Shown here: piece by piece, positions 1 through 10,500 of the stretch
How positions within the stretch are numbered: position 1 is the stretch's first letter
Layout of the letters: each line of letters starts with the position of its first letter
Assembly: GCA_003116975.1 (NCBI GenBank)
Contig: BGKB01000070.1
Coordinates: 257,810 to 321,809, forward strand
Length of the DNA: 64,000 nucleotides
Origin: Aurantiochytrium sp. KH105
Taxonomy: Eukaryota; Sar; Bigyra; Thraustochytrida; Thraustochytriidae
Direction of reading: 5' to 3'
Translations under genes and position numbers: made by a program
Notes under the pieces: model-generated
What the model was told of the DNA's origin: nothing
Seen by the model: only the letters and a program-made list of their open reading frames with translations
Databases searched by the model: none

Positions 1-15
1 GCAGGGGCGCGCGCG

Positions 16-1176
16 ATGGTCCTGGTCTTTGTGAACGGGCTGGACGCCCGCGTGTCAGACGCTCGCGTAGACAGCGCCCTGACAGAGGCCGTGGGCGAAG
101 GCGCAAAATGGCATCGCGTGCGCGCAGCCGACGATGGCGCCACAACGAGCGGGTTTGCGGAGCTGGCAAGCGCCAAGGACGCAGCGCTGCTGACCAAAAG
201 CATGGCGGCTGCTTCACAACTTGGCAGCGTCGAAGTTATACCCGAGGCCAACGCTGCAACGGAATGTGAGCGCGTAGCCGAGGAGCTTGAAGCAGATGTC
301 GTGGACCGTGCTGCCAAAGCGCTCGTAAAGGAGCTCGCCGTCGATGAGACGGCCAAAGATGCACCCGCCTCGCACAGCTCTCGCCATGAAATCTCGCAGA
401 CCGAGATTGAAGCCGCGCTGAGACTTGATCCCAAGTCAGAAAGCATGTCCGACGAGGTCTATAAAGACATCTCCGATTTCAGGTACGCGCAAGCAAGAAG
501 AGAAGTTGCTCAGGATCGTGCGCGGAAACGTGAACTTCGTCAAAAGGTAGCCAACCTGCGTAAGGAGCGTCACGAGGCTCATGAAGCGCGCCGAGAGGCC
601 CGTGCTCGCGAGGAGGCCGCGAGAGCCGCCGATGCCGACCAAAAGTTGGGGAGCGACGAGGTTGCAAACGGTGCGACGAGCTCCACCGAGAATGTCCCCG
701 TCAAGATGCATCTAAAAAAGGCCGTCAAAGGCGAGAGCGCTGCGGATGACATCCTTGGTCACAGTAGCGGGGGTGGTGACGATGGTGAGCCCGCGCAAAA
801 GCGTCTTCGTTCTTCCGAGGGTAGTTCATCCGTCGAGGGGGAGGCAAACGAATCGCATGCAGGGCCCGGCACAGCAAATGCCACTTCCTCTGGTAATGGC
901 GTCTCTGACACGCACACCGCAACGGGGGCTCTGCAGTCCGTGTCGCCCAAGGTCGCAGAACCCAATCTCGAGGCTGAGAAAGTTCGCACGGTCGCGAGCA
1001 AACTCATCGAGAACTATTTTGGCGTGCCCGAGCCGACGCTTGTGGAGCACCTCGTGCGTCTCGTTTGCAAGGGTGCCGAGCGCGACGAGCTCATCGCGGA
1101 GGTTCAGGCCGTCCTCGAAGAAGACGAAGCCAAGGAGTGCATTGATGCGTTGCTCCGTGAGGTGCAAACACTGTAA
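16..1176 (+). CDS. RBM25: RBM25-like splicing factor (RRM-like N terminus, C-terminal PWI domain)
   Basis: A 386-residue protein. Residues 1-75 look like a divergent RRM aligning with the RBM25 RRM, including the pattern WHRVRAADDG followed by SGFAEL. Residues about 150-205 are a charged Arg/Glu/Ala-rich helix, as in the RE/RD-rich middle of RBM25. The last 70 residues carry a PWI-type fold (KLIENYFGVPEPTLVEHLV, then a DDEAK-like acidic turn and a final helix). The Pro-Trp-Ile triplet itself is not conserved. RBM25 and yeast Snu71 are U1 snRNP-associated factors that act in the nucleus in 5' splice-site choice; PWI domains bind nucleic acid. The protein is much shorter than human RBM25 (about 840 residues). 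The ATG at 16 lies close to the window edge, so an upstream exon cannot be excluded. The family assignment is fairly secure, the exact orthology less so. Confidence 0.72.
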   Translation: MVLVFVNGLDARVSDARVDSALTEAVGEGAKWHRVRAADDGATTSGFAELASAKDAALLTKSMAAASQLGSVEVIPEANAATECERVAEELEADVVDRAAKALVKELAVDETAKDAPASHSSRHEISQTEIEAALRLDPKSESMSDEVYKDISDFRYAQARREVAQDRARKRELRQKVANLRKERHEAHEARREARAREEAARAADADQKLGSDEVANGATSSTENVPVKMHLKKAVKGESAADDILGHSSGGGDDGEPAQKRLRSSEGSSSVEGEANESHAGPGTANATSSGNGVSDTHTATGALQSVSPKVAEPNLEAEKVRTVASKLIENYFGVPEPTLVEHLVRLVCKGAERDELIAEVQAVLEEDEAKECIDALLREVQTL

Positions 1177-1634
1177 GTCTTGAACCTTTATCCGTTTGCC
1201 GTGACTCTTTCTGGGCTGCGCCTCCTCTTGGAATTATATTTCCACGTCCTTTTGCTTGAAATGTCAATGTAAGTCCCTGGTTATTTGTGCAATCTGATTC
1301 GACTTATTTAGTAGTATTGGAGAACAGGAAAAGGTCATCAAGCGTGGGTATATTCTGAGCAGCAGCCTGGATCCCCACGAAGTGCTTTGTGTTTGTTCTC
1401 CTTTTTTTTTTTTACAAAGGACGACATCTTGACAATGCGCACGTGCGTGGCATGGAAAACAAGCGAAATGCACGACATCTTCGTTGATGTTGCGCCCCAG
1501 CTCGTTTGCTCCCGACAGCGAAAAAAGTGCAACGTGAGCTTATCATCTTGGTTCCCGACTCCTATGCTACATTTGGCGCCTGATCGCACGTCAAGATGAT
1601 CGCGGAAAAAGTGTCCGTCTCACAGTCTGCACTG
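1177..1634. other. Convergent 3' spacer
   Basis: This is the gap between the convergent RBM25-like and TSEN54 genes and probably holds both 3' UTRs and polyadenylation regions. It contains a T-run at about 1402-1414 and is more AT-rich than the flanking genes. I see no credible gene in it. Confidence 0.6.
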
Positions 1635-2732
1635 TCACGGCACGTCAGGCTGAACGGCCGTCGCCGCTGCGATATCCTGCAATTCGTAATCCTCAACCTG
1701 AACAAAGGAGACCGCCTGGCCATCAAAGAGCGCCATACGCAACTTGGTGCCCTCTTGATCGCATGCTTTGGCCAGGTCGCGCATCGATAACACCGAGGGC
1801 ATACGGTCGGCGGGCCGAGAGGTGGCCACACGAAAATTAGGCGTGCCACGAGCGTTGACGCTGAAATTTGATGTTTGCGGGCTGTACACGTCAAAACGCA
1901 TCATCACGCAAGGCGAGGGTGGTTCTTGGGGTCCTGGTAGCGGCATCGCTTCCACAGTCGTCGCGCTCTCCTGCGAGGCTAACGTGCTGCTCTCGACCTC
2001 GGTGCGCTCGAACCATGCCTCGTCGGGTTTCTCTCCCCACGCACCGGCGCGAAATACGTTAAAGCGAAGCTTTTTCAACGCCACAAAAGCGTAGTAGTCA
2101 ACGAGATTGATTTGGTGGAGTTGAAGTGCCTCATAGGTGAGGACATAGGCCTGGTCTAGCGGGGCAATGGTACACTCTGAAGGCTTGCTGCCTGCTCGTG
2201 TCTCCACGGTTGCAAGATCAGCCTCGCCCTCTGATACAAGAAAAGCGGCTTCTTCAGGCCAGAGCCATTTGGTGCCCCGCCTGGAAAAGCCCATGCGGCT
2301 CACGTGCTTGCCCCGTTCTTCGCACAGCCAGGCCAGCTTGCGCTCAGCATTCCACACCAACAAAGGAACCCTTTCGCGGCGTTCCTGCTCATTGCGAATT
2401 GCAAGACCACCGGAGCGTTTGCGTTTTTCTCCGCGTTGCTGCGCTTGCGATGGTGTTTCCTGAACAAGCTTTGGCGCGTCTGCTACCTGCTCTTGCTGCG
2501 CGGACAGCTCGTCCGCTTCCCCAGGCGTGGACTCGGTCTTGTCCTGGTCTCCTCCCAGTTTCACTGCATGTTTATCTGCATCTTGGCCATGCTCTTGCTT
2601 CGGCAATGACCCATCCCCCTTTTCCTGCCTAGCCTCCTCCTCCTGCTGCCGCTGCTCCCGATCTTCTTGCTGCTCTCGCCCATGCTCCTGCTGCTGCTCC
2701 TGCTGCTGCTCCTGCTGCTGCTCCTGCATCAT
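1635..2732 (-). CDS. TSEN54: tRNA-splicing endonuclease subunit Sen54
   Basis: About 365 residues if translation starts at the double ATG at 2732. The frame stays open upstream to 3548, but that part is low-complexity and would overlap the divergent neighbour's start. The N-terminal domain (about 124-225) has the Sen54 hallmarks: WLCEERGKHVSRMGF, then LWPEEAAFLVSEGE, then PLDQAYVL and YYAFVALKKLRF. The C-terminal part (about 280-350) has FDVYSP, a PNFRVATSRP stretch and a VSFVQVED end, like the Sen54 endonuclease-fold domain. Sen54 is a structural, non-catalytic subunit that pairs with the Sen2 nuclease to excise tRNA introns. The first 110 residues are Gln/Glu-rich (QQQE repeats) and probably disordered. 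The gene runs convergent with the RBM25-like gene and divergent from the Tudor/ankyrin gene. Confidence 0.85.
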   Translation of the reverse strand: MMQEQQQEQQQEQQQEHGREQQEDREQRQQEEEARQEKGDGSLPKQEHGQDADKHAVKLGGDQDKTESTPGEADELSAQQEQVADAPKLVQETPSQAQQRGEKRKRSGGLAIRNEQERRERVPLLVWNAERKLAWLCEERGKHVSRMGFSRRGTKWLWPEEAAFLVSEGEADLATVETRAGSKPSECTIAPLDQAYVLTYEALQLHQINLVDYYAFVALKKLRFNVFRAGAWGEKPDEAWFERTEVESSTLASQESATTVEAMPLPGPQEPPSPCVMMRFDVYSPQTSNFSVNARGTPNFRVATSRPADRMPSVLSMRDLAKACDQEGTKLRMALFDGQAVSFVQVEDYELQDIAAATAVQPDVP

Positions 2733-3458
2733 TGCGAACTTGTCGCGCTGCGAGTGGTCGCTCGCGGTCCCGGAATTCCGTCTCTCGCGCCCCGGAATTC
2801 CTCCTGTTGCTCCCGAACGGTTGCATCCCCTCGCCCCGCCTTGCAGCGCCTTGCAGCGCGCCGCGGCCGTCCCCGGCGAGGCCCGAGCCGCAGATCCCCG
2901 CACGGCAGCGCCGGAGCGCGCCGCCGCAATTTCTCTCGCGGCGCAGGTCCGCGGCGGCGGGCGCGGGAGCGGAGTATCCTGGCAGCCTCGACGCCAAGGG
3001 GATTGATTACACATGACATGGCGCCAGCGTGTGCGCGCAGGGGAAGGGAGGGAGAGCAGAGGCGCGGATAGGCGACTTGCGGCCGCGGATAGGCGACTTG
3101 CGCGGCGGATAGGCGACTTGCGCGCGGCACTTGCGATTTTTTTTCCAGCGGCGGCGGCGGCGGCCTCGAGGCAAGGGAGAGAGAGGGAGAGAAAGCAGAA
3201 GCAAAGCGGCAAGACGAAGCACGCCCGCGAGGCGCGGAGGCCGAAGGGCGGCCGCGGAGCAGCGCAGCGCAGCGCGGGGCAGCGCAGCGCAGCGAAGCGA
3301 CGCGGGCGCGGGCGCGCACGGGCGGCAGCGGAGGGAGGGAGCGCGCATTGGGGCATTTGAAGATTTGAAGATTCAAAGATCCATCGCCAGGCCCCTGCCG
3401 GCCGGCAAAGCCGCCGCACGAGCCGCCGCGCGGCGTAGCGCAGGCCACGCGAGGCGCC
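2733..3458. promoter_or_regulatory. Divergent promoter TSEN54 / Tudor-ankyrin gene
   Basis: A very GC-rich 0.7 kb region between two divergent starts. It holds three near-perfect copies of GGATAGGCGACTTGCG (3066-3081, 3087-3102, 3107-3122) and a partial fourth (GCACTTGCG, ending at 3135), spaced about 20 bp apart. An AGCGC/GCAGC-type array follows at about 3257-3300, and a TTTGAAGATTTGAAGATTC stretch lies at about 3355-3375. The frames open through this region are compositional artefacts. The promoter role is inferred from position. Confidence 0.55.
3066..3135 (+). repeat. Tandem ATAGGCGACTTGCG promoter motif cluster
   Basis: GGATAGGCGACTTGCG occurs at 3066, 3087 and 3107, followed by a truncated GGCACTTGCG at 3126. 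The same core (ATAG, three bases, ACTTGCG) recurs in the other divergent promoter at about 16499-16688, all in the same orientation. The spacing of 20-21 bp is about two helical turns. It is a candidate transcription-factor site or core promoter element. Confidence 0.6.
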
Positions 3459-6400
3459 ATGGCCCAGGACGAAGGCACCGCGCCGCCACCGCCTCCACCG
3501 CCGCCGCCGCCGCCACCGCCGCCGCAGCAGCAGCAGCAGCAGGCGCATGGCAAGGCGCAGGATGGCGAGAAGAAGGAGCAGCTGCGCGATAGCTCCGCGT
3601 CCCCGGCGAGGGCGCCCATGTACGTGGGCGCCGAGGCCGTGGGCAAGCGCGTGGGCGTGTACTGGGACGGCGAGGAGAGGTTCTACTACGGAGAGGTGCT
3701 AAAGTACGACCCGGCCCGCGCGAAGAAAAAGTATCTGGTGAGCTACGACGACGGCGAGGAGTCCTGGGAGTACGAGGACGGCCTTGACTTCGAGGACTGG
3801 ATCGCGCACGAGCAGGGCAGGTCCAACGGCAAGCCGCGCAAGCGCAAGCGGCCCCGGACGCCGCCCATGAAACTCAAGGGCGGGCCGCTCACGAAAAAGA
3901 AGAAGAAGTCCAAGGATGTCGTTGCAGCAGCCGCCGCAGCGGCCGCAGCGGTTGCAGAGGCTCAGGAAGACAATGACGACCAGGACGACGACGACGACGA
4001 GGAGGAGGAGGAGGACAAAGATGAAGACGCTGACGACGACGAGGAAGAAGAAGAAGAAGAAGAAGCCGATAACGACCAGGATGATGATGTCAATGACAAC
4101 GATGACGATGACGACAGGGAGGACGCCCGGAAGAATGGCCACAAAAGTGGCACAGCAGCAGCAGCGCTCATGCGAAGGGAAAGTAGCAGTAGTAAAACCA
4201 AGAAGAAACACGCCGGCGCCAAGGGCGACAGCCATAGCAAAAAGCGCAAACGCCGCAACAGCTCCGTCGACGCGGACGGCGCCTCACGCGGGCCTCTCTC
4301 CAAGAAGGAGCTTGTGAAAAAGTACCTCGACAAGCGCGTCAAAGTGTACTGGAACGGCGAAAAGGAATGGTTCAAGGGAAGCGTCGTCAAGGTCCAGGAA
4401 AAACGTCAACGTATTCAGGTCTCCTACGACGATGGCGACACCGAGTGGGAAAAAATCTCCGAGGTCTATATTTTGAAACCTGGGGAAGACGAGCTCTCCG
4501 GTGATGATCTCAACGAAGACGAGGCAGAAGAAGATGCGTCTCAGGACGAAGAAGAAGAGGACGACCAAGCGAATGACGAAGAGGAAGAAGACGAATATGT
4601 TGACGAGGAGGGAGAGGCCGAGGACGGCAACGGAGAGGGGGACGACGAAGACGATGAGGCCGAAGACCGCCGCAAGGAATCCAAAAAGGAAGGCCCGCAA
4701 GCTCGCAAAAACAGCGATGCAGCAGCCCCTGCTTCATCGTCGTCGTCCTCCTCCTCCTCCTCTTCCTCGAACGCTGAAGGGAAACAAAGCACCAAGGTCT
4801 CGGAAAAGAAAGTGGACGCCGTCGCAACCGCCAAGGCCAACGATGGTGACGTTGAAATGAAGGACGACACCGAGGAAGAAAAGAAAAAGGAAAGCGAGAA
4901 GGCTGACGAGAAAGAAAAAGAAAAAGAAGAGGAAATCAAAAAGGTAGTTGACGAAGAGGAGGAAAGGCGCATCGCCCTGAGTAAAATCAACGCGGCCCCA
5001 GGAAAAGGTCACGATGCCATCGGCTGGCGAGTCGAATACGTGCCAGTGTCAAAACCCACGTCCGAACCCATCAAAGGGCAAGTTGTCGCTTTCAAGCCCG
5101 ATGACGATGAGTACTTTATCGTCCCCGCCGCCGTGGAAAACAAACTCGGAGAAGTCGAGGTGGAGTGCGGTATCGTCACCGAATACAAGGAACGTGCTGG
5201 AACACAACTCTTGCAACGCCGTTTCGCCAAGGGAGACGCTGCAAGTGTCGAGAAGCTTCTTCGCGCAGGAGCCGAGCTTCAAAAAATCAAACTCGTGGAG
5301 GACCGCGGAATTTTCGACGTCGTGCTCACGCGCACTGCGCCGCATGGTCGAGCCGACATGATTCGCGTTCTTCTTGCAGACGAGTTCGACATCCCGTGCA
5401 ACGAGCAAGATGTGGCAAAACTTTTCAAGTGCGCAGTGGACGACTTGAAAAATCCGGTGCTCCTACGGTGCGTGCTTGACAAAGCTGCGCGCATGAGTGA
5501 ACCCTTCAAGTCGGAACAGATTCGCGACGAGCTCTTCCGCTTCTGTGTGGACCATGTCTTGAAGCTGAACGCGGAGGGCAAGCTTGACAAGCTCGACCAG
5601 ATGGTACTCGAGACCTTGGCGGCCCCGAAGCCCTTTGGATTCCACCTTGACAAGAAGTCGTCCGTGTCCGCGCAGCAACTTTCGCGCGCAGACACGCGTG
5701 TGAGCGCTGTTGTGGAGGGAACGCCGCTTCTCCAGGCGATGGCGCGCGGCAACATCCGCATGGCCATTCGTCTCATGGACTTGGAGCGCAAGAGATCCGG
5801 GTCTCTGTCCACGGCGCACTGGGACTGTAAGCTCAACGAAACCTGGTCGCAATACGCAGCCACCTGGGGACTCAAGTCGCCCGTGCGTCTCTTGCTCTTC
5901 TTCTTCATTGTCACGCGCTCTTTCTCTGAGGGCCACCGCATTCTCACCTTTATGCGCCGCCTCAAAGAGGTCGACCCCGATGCAGAAAAGCGCTACAGCG
6001 ACGAAGACCCAGCGCTCATTTTCCTTTGTACGCTCACGGAAAAGCGGCTACGACTCCAGGTGCGCGCTGCCATGATGCAGCTCTGTCAGGCGGGTGCGGA
6101 CCCCAACGTCATGCATAACGGCGAGACACCTTTGCGTACCTGTGTGCGCCATCGCAATGGTCGGTTCATCAAGGTGCTGGTGCGTGAGTGCAAAGCAGAT
6201 CCCCAGCGCGGATCGCCCTTGCTTCTCGCGTGCGAGCTCGGCTATGAGGAAGAGGTGGAAGCTCTTATCACGAGTGGGGCCAAGTTGGGGCCTGAGGTTT
6301 TCTCCTCGGACCCTGGTTTTGTGGCCAAGCTTTTCAAGGGCAAGCTGTCCCTCTTGGAGCAGGTTCTCGGGGGTGCTGACGCCGCCGACCCCGCCAAGAA

Positions 6401-7202
6401 GAAGGCCGTGACCACGCTCATGCTTCTCGACCTTTGCTATGCGGACAACCCGGATCTGGACTTTGTCAAAAGCCTTCTTGCCGTCGGTGCCGACCCGAAT
6501 ATGGATGTTCCCGAGTCGACTGCCGAAGAAAAGGACAAGAAACCTACAGCCCGGGAGGGTGACAAGACACGCGCTGCATCGCGGCCTCGCAAGCCCATCG
6601 TCGCCGCTCTGGCGCAAAACAAGATCGACCTTGCGAAACTCATGATCGAAGAATGCAAGCTCGACATCAACACTATTGTCGATGCGTCGACAGCGCATAG
6701 CCTCCTTGTTTGGGCTTGCGAGCAAGACAATCTTCCTCTCGTTGACACGCTCTTGAAGGCAGGTGCTGATGTCAATGCGCTTTCGGGCGCCAAACATGCT
6801 CGAACGAATGCGCTCATTACTGCGCTGCGATTGGGCAAGACGGAATTGTTGGCGCGTCTCTTACAACAGCCCGGCGCCAATGTCAACTTTGACACACGTG
6901 AAGGCCCCTCACTTTTGCATCTCGCGAGCTACTTTGGACGCAACGACATGATTTCCCTCTTGATCAAGCATGGCGCGCATGTTAATGTCTTTGATGCAAT
7001 CGGCAGGACGCCACTGGCGTGGGCTAGCGTTGCAGGGAATGACGAGGCGATTCGAATTTTAGTGGCTTCTGGCGCTGATGTACATCATGCGGACCGCGAC
7101 GGTGCCTCGGCTCTTGATCTGGCAATCAATCAGGGAAACACTCACGTCGCACTCGTTCTCGTCGAACAGGGCGCTGTCCTCCCGCATCTCTTGAACAAGT
7201 GA
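3459..7202 (+). CDS. Large Tudor-like and ankyrin-repeat protein
   Basis: 1,247 residues, starting in a strong context (GCGCCATGG). After poly-Pro (about 7-20) and poly-Gln comes a first Tudor/PDS5-like barrel at about 60-114 (GKRVGVYWDGEERFYYGEV, then KYLVSYDDGEESW). A second lies at about 284-335 (DKRVKVYWNGEKEWFKGSV, then IQVSYDDGDTEWE). Both are separated by long Asp/Glu runs and basic NLS-like stretches (KKRKRR). A further small domain at about 515-580 precedes roughly 650 residues of ankyrin-type repeats, clearest at the C terminus (AGADVNAL, GPSLLHLASYFGRNDMISLL, GRTPLAWASVAG, GASALDLAINQG). Tudor-like barrels of this type read histone or other methyl-lysine marks, and ankyrins bind proteins. 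A nuclear chromatin-associated adaptor is therefore likely, but this is inference. I know no named orthologue. Confidence 0.75.
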   Translation: MAQDEGTAPPPPPPPPPPPPPPQQQQQQAHGKAQDGEKKEQLRDSSASPARAPMYVGAEAVGKRVGVYWDGEERFYYGEVLKYDPARAKKKYLVSYDDGEESWEYEDGLDFEDWIAHEQGRSNGKPRKRKRPRTPPMKLKGGPLTKKKKKSKDVVAAAAAAAAAVAEAQEDNDDQDDDDDEEEEEDKDEDADDDEEEEEEEEADNDQDDDVNDNDDDDDREDARKNGHKSGTAAAALMRRESSSSKTKKKHAGAKGDSHSKKRKRRNSSVDADGASRGPLSKKELVKKYLDKRVKVYWNGEKEWFKGSVVKVQEKRQRIQVSYDDGDTEWEKISEVYILKPGEDELSGDDLNEDEAEEDASQDEEEEDDQANDEEEEDEYVDEEGEAEDGNGEGDDEDDEAEDRRKESKKEGPQARKNSDAAAPASSSSSSSSSSSSNAEGKQSTKVSEKKVDAVATAKANDGDVEMKDDTEEEKKKESEKADEKEKEKEEEIKKVVDEEEERRIALSKINAAPGKGHDAIGWRVEYVPVSKPTSEPIKGQVVAFKPDDDEYFIVPAAVENKLGEVEVECGIVTEYKERAGTQLLQRRFAKGDAASVEKLLRAGAELQKIKLVEDRGIFDVVLTRTAPHGRADMIRVLLADEFDIPCNEQDVAKLFKCAVDDLKNPVLLRCVLDKAARMSEPFKSEQIRDELFRFCVDHVLKLNAEGKLDKLDQMVLETLAAPKPFGFHLDKKSSVSAQQLSRADTRVSAVVEGTPLLQAMARGNIRMAIRLMDLERKRSGSLSTAHWDCKLNETWSQYAATWGLKSPVRLLLFFFIVTRSFSEGHRILTFMRRLKEVDPDAEKRYSDEDPALIFLCTLTEKRLRLQVRAAMMQLCQAGADPNVMHNGETPLRTCVRHRNGRFIKVLVRECKADPQRGSPLLLACELGYEEEVEALITSGAKLGPEVFSSDPGFVAKLFKGKLSLLEQVLGGADAADPAKKKAVTTLMLLDLCYADNPDLDFVKSLLAVGADPNMDVPESTAEEKDKKPTAREGDKTRAASRPRKPIVAALAQNKIDLAKLMIEECKLDINTIVDASTAHSLLVWACEQDNLPLVDTLLKAGADVNALSGAKHARTNALITALRLGKTELLARLLQQPGANVNFDTREGPSLLHLASYFGRNDMISLLIKHGAHVNVFDAIGRTPLAWASVAGNDEAIRILVASGADVHHADRDGASALDLAINQGNTHVALVLVEQGAVLPHLLNK

Positions 7203-7560
7203 AGGTCTTTTTGTCTGTGTCTTTTGCAATTCTCGCTAGCTAGCAAGCAAGCAACCTCTGGACATTTCTGTGAGGTGTTGTGCTCTTCCCGGCTTTGTCT
7301 GGACCTTTACGTATGCAACCCATGGTAATCGACCCCAAGGAATTTGAACAACCTGATTTTATTATTCGGTTTATCTCGTGTGCTGACATACATCTTGGCA
7401 ATAACATCGTTCTCTCTCTCTCTCTCTCTCCCTCTCTCTCTCTCTCTCGCTTTCGCACGTTTGCATGTACGTACGTACGAGCGAGCGAGCAAGCAAGCAA
7501 GCGGATAAAGGAAGTCAATTTCAATTCAATGGGCCAGGAGGGCCACTTGCAAAATTTTGA
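7203..7560. other. Convergent 3' spacer with CT microsatellite
   Basis: The shared 3' region of the Tudor-ankyrin and AK9-like genes. It contains a CT dinucleotide tract (about 7410-7449) and a tetranucleotide run of GTAC, GAGC and AAGC units (about 7467-7503). No gene is visible. Confidence 0.6.
7410..7449. repeat. (CT)n microsatellite
   Basis: About 40 bp of nearly uninterrupted CT repeats in the 3' spacer, followed by GTAC/GAGC/AAGC tetranucleotide runs to about 7503. Confidence 0.9.
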
Positions 7561-10500
7561 TTATTGTGATGGAGTGAATCGCGCCACCAAGATGCTCGGT
7601 GGCTGCTGCAAAAGATCCTCAAACCGGTCCACGAGCGCCGCGCGTGCCGCAAGGTCGTTTCGGCAGCTTCGCACAGCACGCAGACCCGAACCTCCGACGG
7701 CTTGCTCTGCAATTTGCTCGAAGAGCTGGCACTCGCTCAAAAATTGATCGAGCATCTCTTCGCGCCGAACTCGCGCGGTGCGGCTCACCTTCTCGTTCCG
7801 CGCTCGCAAAAAGAGCGCCAAAAATTTGGCGCACGACTCTTCAATGCTGAGCGATGGATGCTTGAGCCGCTGGATACCACATTGCTCAAGACCCTCGCGC
7901 AATAGAGGGGCGAGCGTGTGCTCCAGGTAGCCAATTCGATCTCCTTGTGCAAGCAATGCGGCTGGGCTGAGCGGCAAGGCCTTGACCGCCCGGCAGAGGT
8001 CATCCACATGCTTCACAAAAGCACTGGGATCCTGCACAAATCGAGCCGCCTCCTCAGGGCCTTTAAAGGCGTACAGTTGGCCCTTGTGACGCGCGAGAGT
8101 GCTTGGACTACCTTTTTGCAGCGACTCTTGCGACCCACCTGCAAAACTCACGAGGCAGTACCCGAGAGCAGGCGAGTTCTCGAGAAGATCGCAACTTCCA
8201 AGCGTACCAAGAAGATCCACGATCTGCGCACCAATTTCTTCGTCCTCTCGTACGGTGCTGAATGCGGCGCACGAGGAGGGGCTGTTCTCTTGAACAAGCG
8301 CAGCGCAGGTCTTGTCGACCGCGCGCCAAACTGAAGTGTCTGCGCTTACGTGAACCTGCGACACGGATGCCCATCCTGCAAACCAGTTTTCGAGGTCAAC
8401 GAGGTCGCCGAGGCATGGGCCATGGAGTGCGCCGCAGTGCACCAACGCATCGGGAAGAAGTCCTTCGCTCTCCAATTGCGCAGCGTCATGCACGGTATGA
8501 GGGAACTGGTCCAAGACAAAGCCTCGCAGCGACGCGTCCTCGGCTTTGCACCGCGCCACCACGCACTGCATCACTAAATCGGCACTTGGCTCGCCGTTCT
8601 GCAAGAGTGCTCCAAGTACCCATAATTCCCCAGAGTCCTCATCGATGGCGCGAGCTTGCACGTACTCGAGAGCAGTCTCTACCGATACGTACACGGCGCC
8701 CAATGCTTTGCTTAAACTTTGTGCGACCGCAGTCGATCTGCCCTCGGCGCCGCCCACAACGCTACAGCGGAAGAGTTGCCTTGGTGGCACAGAGACCAAG
8801 GACTTGCTTCGCTCCGCAAAGGGTCCGGGATTGTCAAGCAGGCGCTTGGCATTTCGTACAGATCCTGGCGCAAAGAGTTGCCCGTTGTACACGACAACGC
8901 CAGCTGCTGCGTCTTCGACAGTCTGGTTATGGCACTTGAAAAGCTGTCCGTAGTCGACGAATTCAGCCGGACAGCGACTTCCGAGAGGAGCCCCAGTCAC
9001 AAGACCTTCTTCTCGAAGCTTGCTGGCCATTCCATGCGACACAAGGCACGTCTGGTGGGCGTCGAGAGCGCGAGGACTCGAGCGCGTGTGCACTTGGACT
9101 GCAGCACGAAGCCGTCGCAGAGAAGGCTGCAGACCTGCCTTGCCAGACATGTCGATATTATCGTGACACGTGACCCCCGCTGCGCTCAAAAATTGGATCA
9201 TGGCTGCAGTCACTTCCTCTCGTTGCGCAAATTGTGCACGAACGTTCTCTTCCCAGGCGGCGCGGGCTGCTTCCCGAAGCTCTTCAGGGTCCTGCTCTTC
9301 CTCTTCGGCTTCGTCGCCTTCTGTGCCATCTGCGGGTGCTTCCGGGTCTTGTTGCGCTTTGGGTACTGGCGGAGTCCAGCGAAAGGTAGCCATCATCGTC
9401 CTCTCCACGGCCACCTCCTGGTCCGCCACGAGACGAAGGACAACTGTGGGTACGAGCAATTCGCTTGCGAGTCGTTCGACCTGAATCATTTCGTCGAGAA
9501 CGTCGTCAAGAACGCAGCCCCCTGCGCGAATTGTCTCTGCAAGATAAGCATAGCGCACCTCCTCGTCGGCAGCCCGCTCAGCCTCGCGACGTGCCTCGGC
9601 GATTGCTTCCTCGTCTGGAGCATCCTCATTGGCCTCGTCTGCAGGTTCCTGGTCAGCATCTTCGGTTTGCGCGTCCTCGCCAGCACTTGCAGCGTCATCG
9701 TTTTCTCCGGCCTCTTCTGAAGTGGCTTCAACAGGTGCAGTCTGCGCAGCGCTCTCCAAGGAGACCGTCACCGATTGCACACCCTCTGCTAGCGTCTGCC
9801 GCGCGAGTCGACGGGTGGCCACGTGGATTTCGAGATCCCTTCGAGACACTTTGCGCAGCCCAAATGATGTCGCAAGGAAGTCTGCACTTGCCGTTTTGCC
9901 CGTTCCCGCAGCGCCCAGCAAAAGTACCACTGGGTTTGGACGCATCAGAGTATCAGGGCGTGCAAATCGTGCGGGCTCGCTCCGAAACGCTTCCATTGCT
10001 GCATTCGAAGCGAACTTGAAGAACGCGCGCTCATGGTACGCGACGAGCTCGGCTTGCCCCGGCACAAGTCTTCCACTTTCGATCAAGGTCACGGGGCAGA
10101 AACTTCCACTCCATCCTAAAAGCTTTACAAAGTTGCCGTCTTCGATAGCTTTGCTCGCGAATTCTTCCTCGAGCGCTCGTGGAATCATTTCGAGCGGATC
10201 TGTAAAATCTGCAAGCGAGAGCTCCTCGCTCGTCTTTTGCTCACTGGTTGTTTCGTTGGCTGCTTGGTCTTGGTCTTGGTCTTGATCTTGGTCTTGATCT
10301 TGAACTTGATCTTGAACTTGATCTTGAACTTGATCTTGATCTTGATTTTGGTCCGAGCAAGATGACGATGACTGGCCGGAGACCGTGGGAAGAAATGGAA
10401 CCCCTCGCGCGGCGCAAAGGTCAGCCCAGGTCTGTTGCGCAGGGTCGACTTCCTCTTGAGGGTTCTCTTGAGGAGGATCAGCGTCTTGTGCAGCTGATTC

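Noticed and set aside
3257-3300. GCAGC/AGCGC array considered as a CRISPR-like or minisatellite element
   Set aside because: Units are 5-6 bp, irregular and without spacers; a simple GC-rich microsatellite.
2733-3548. Upstream extension of the TSEN54 frame to 3548
   Set aside because: It would overlap the divergent gene's start and the promoter motif cluster; the translation is Arg/Ala low-complexity and outside the Sen54 family.
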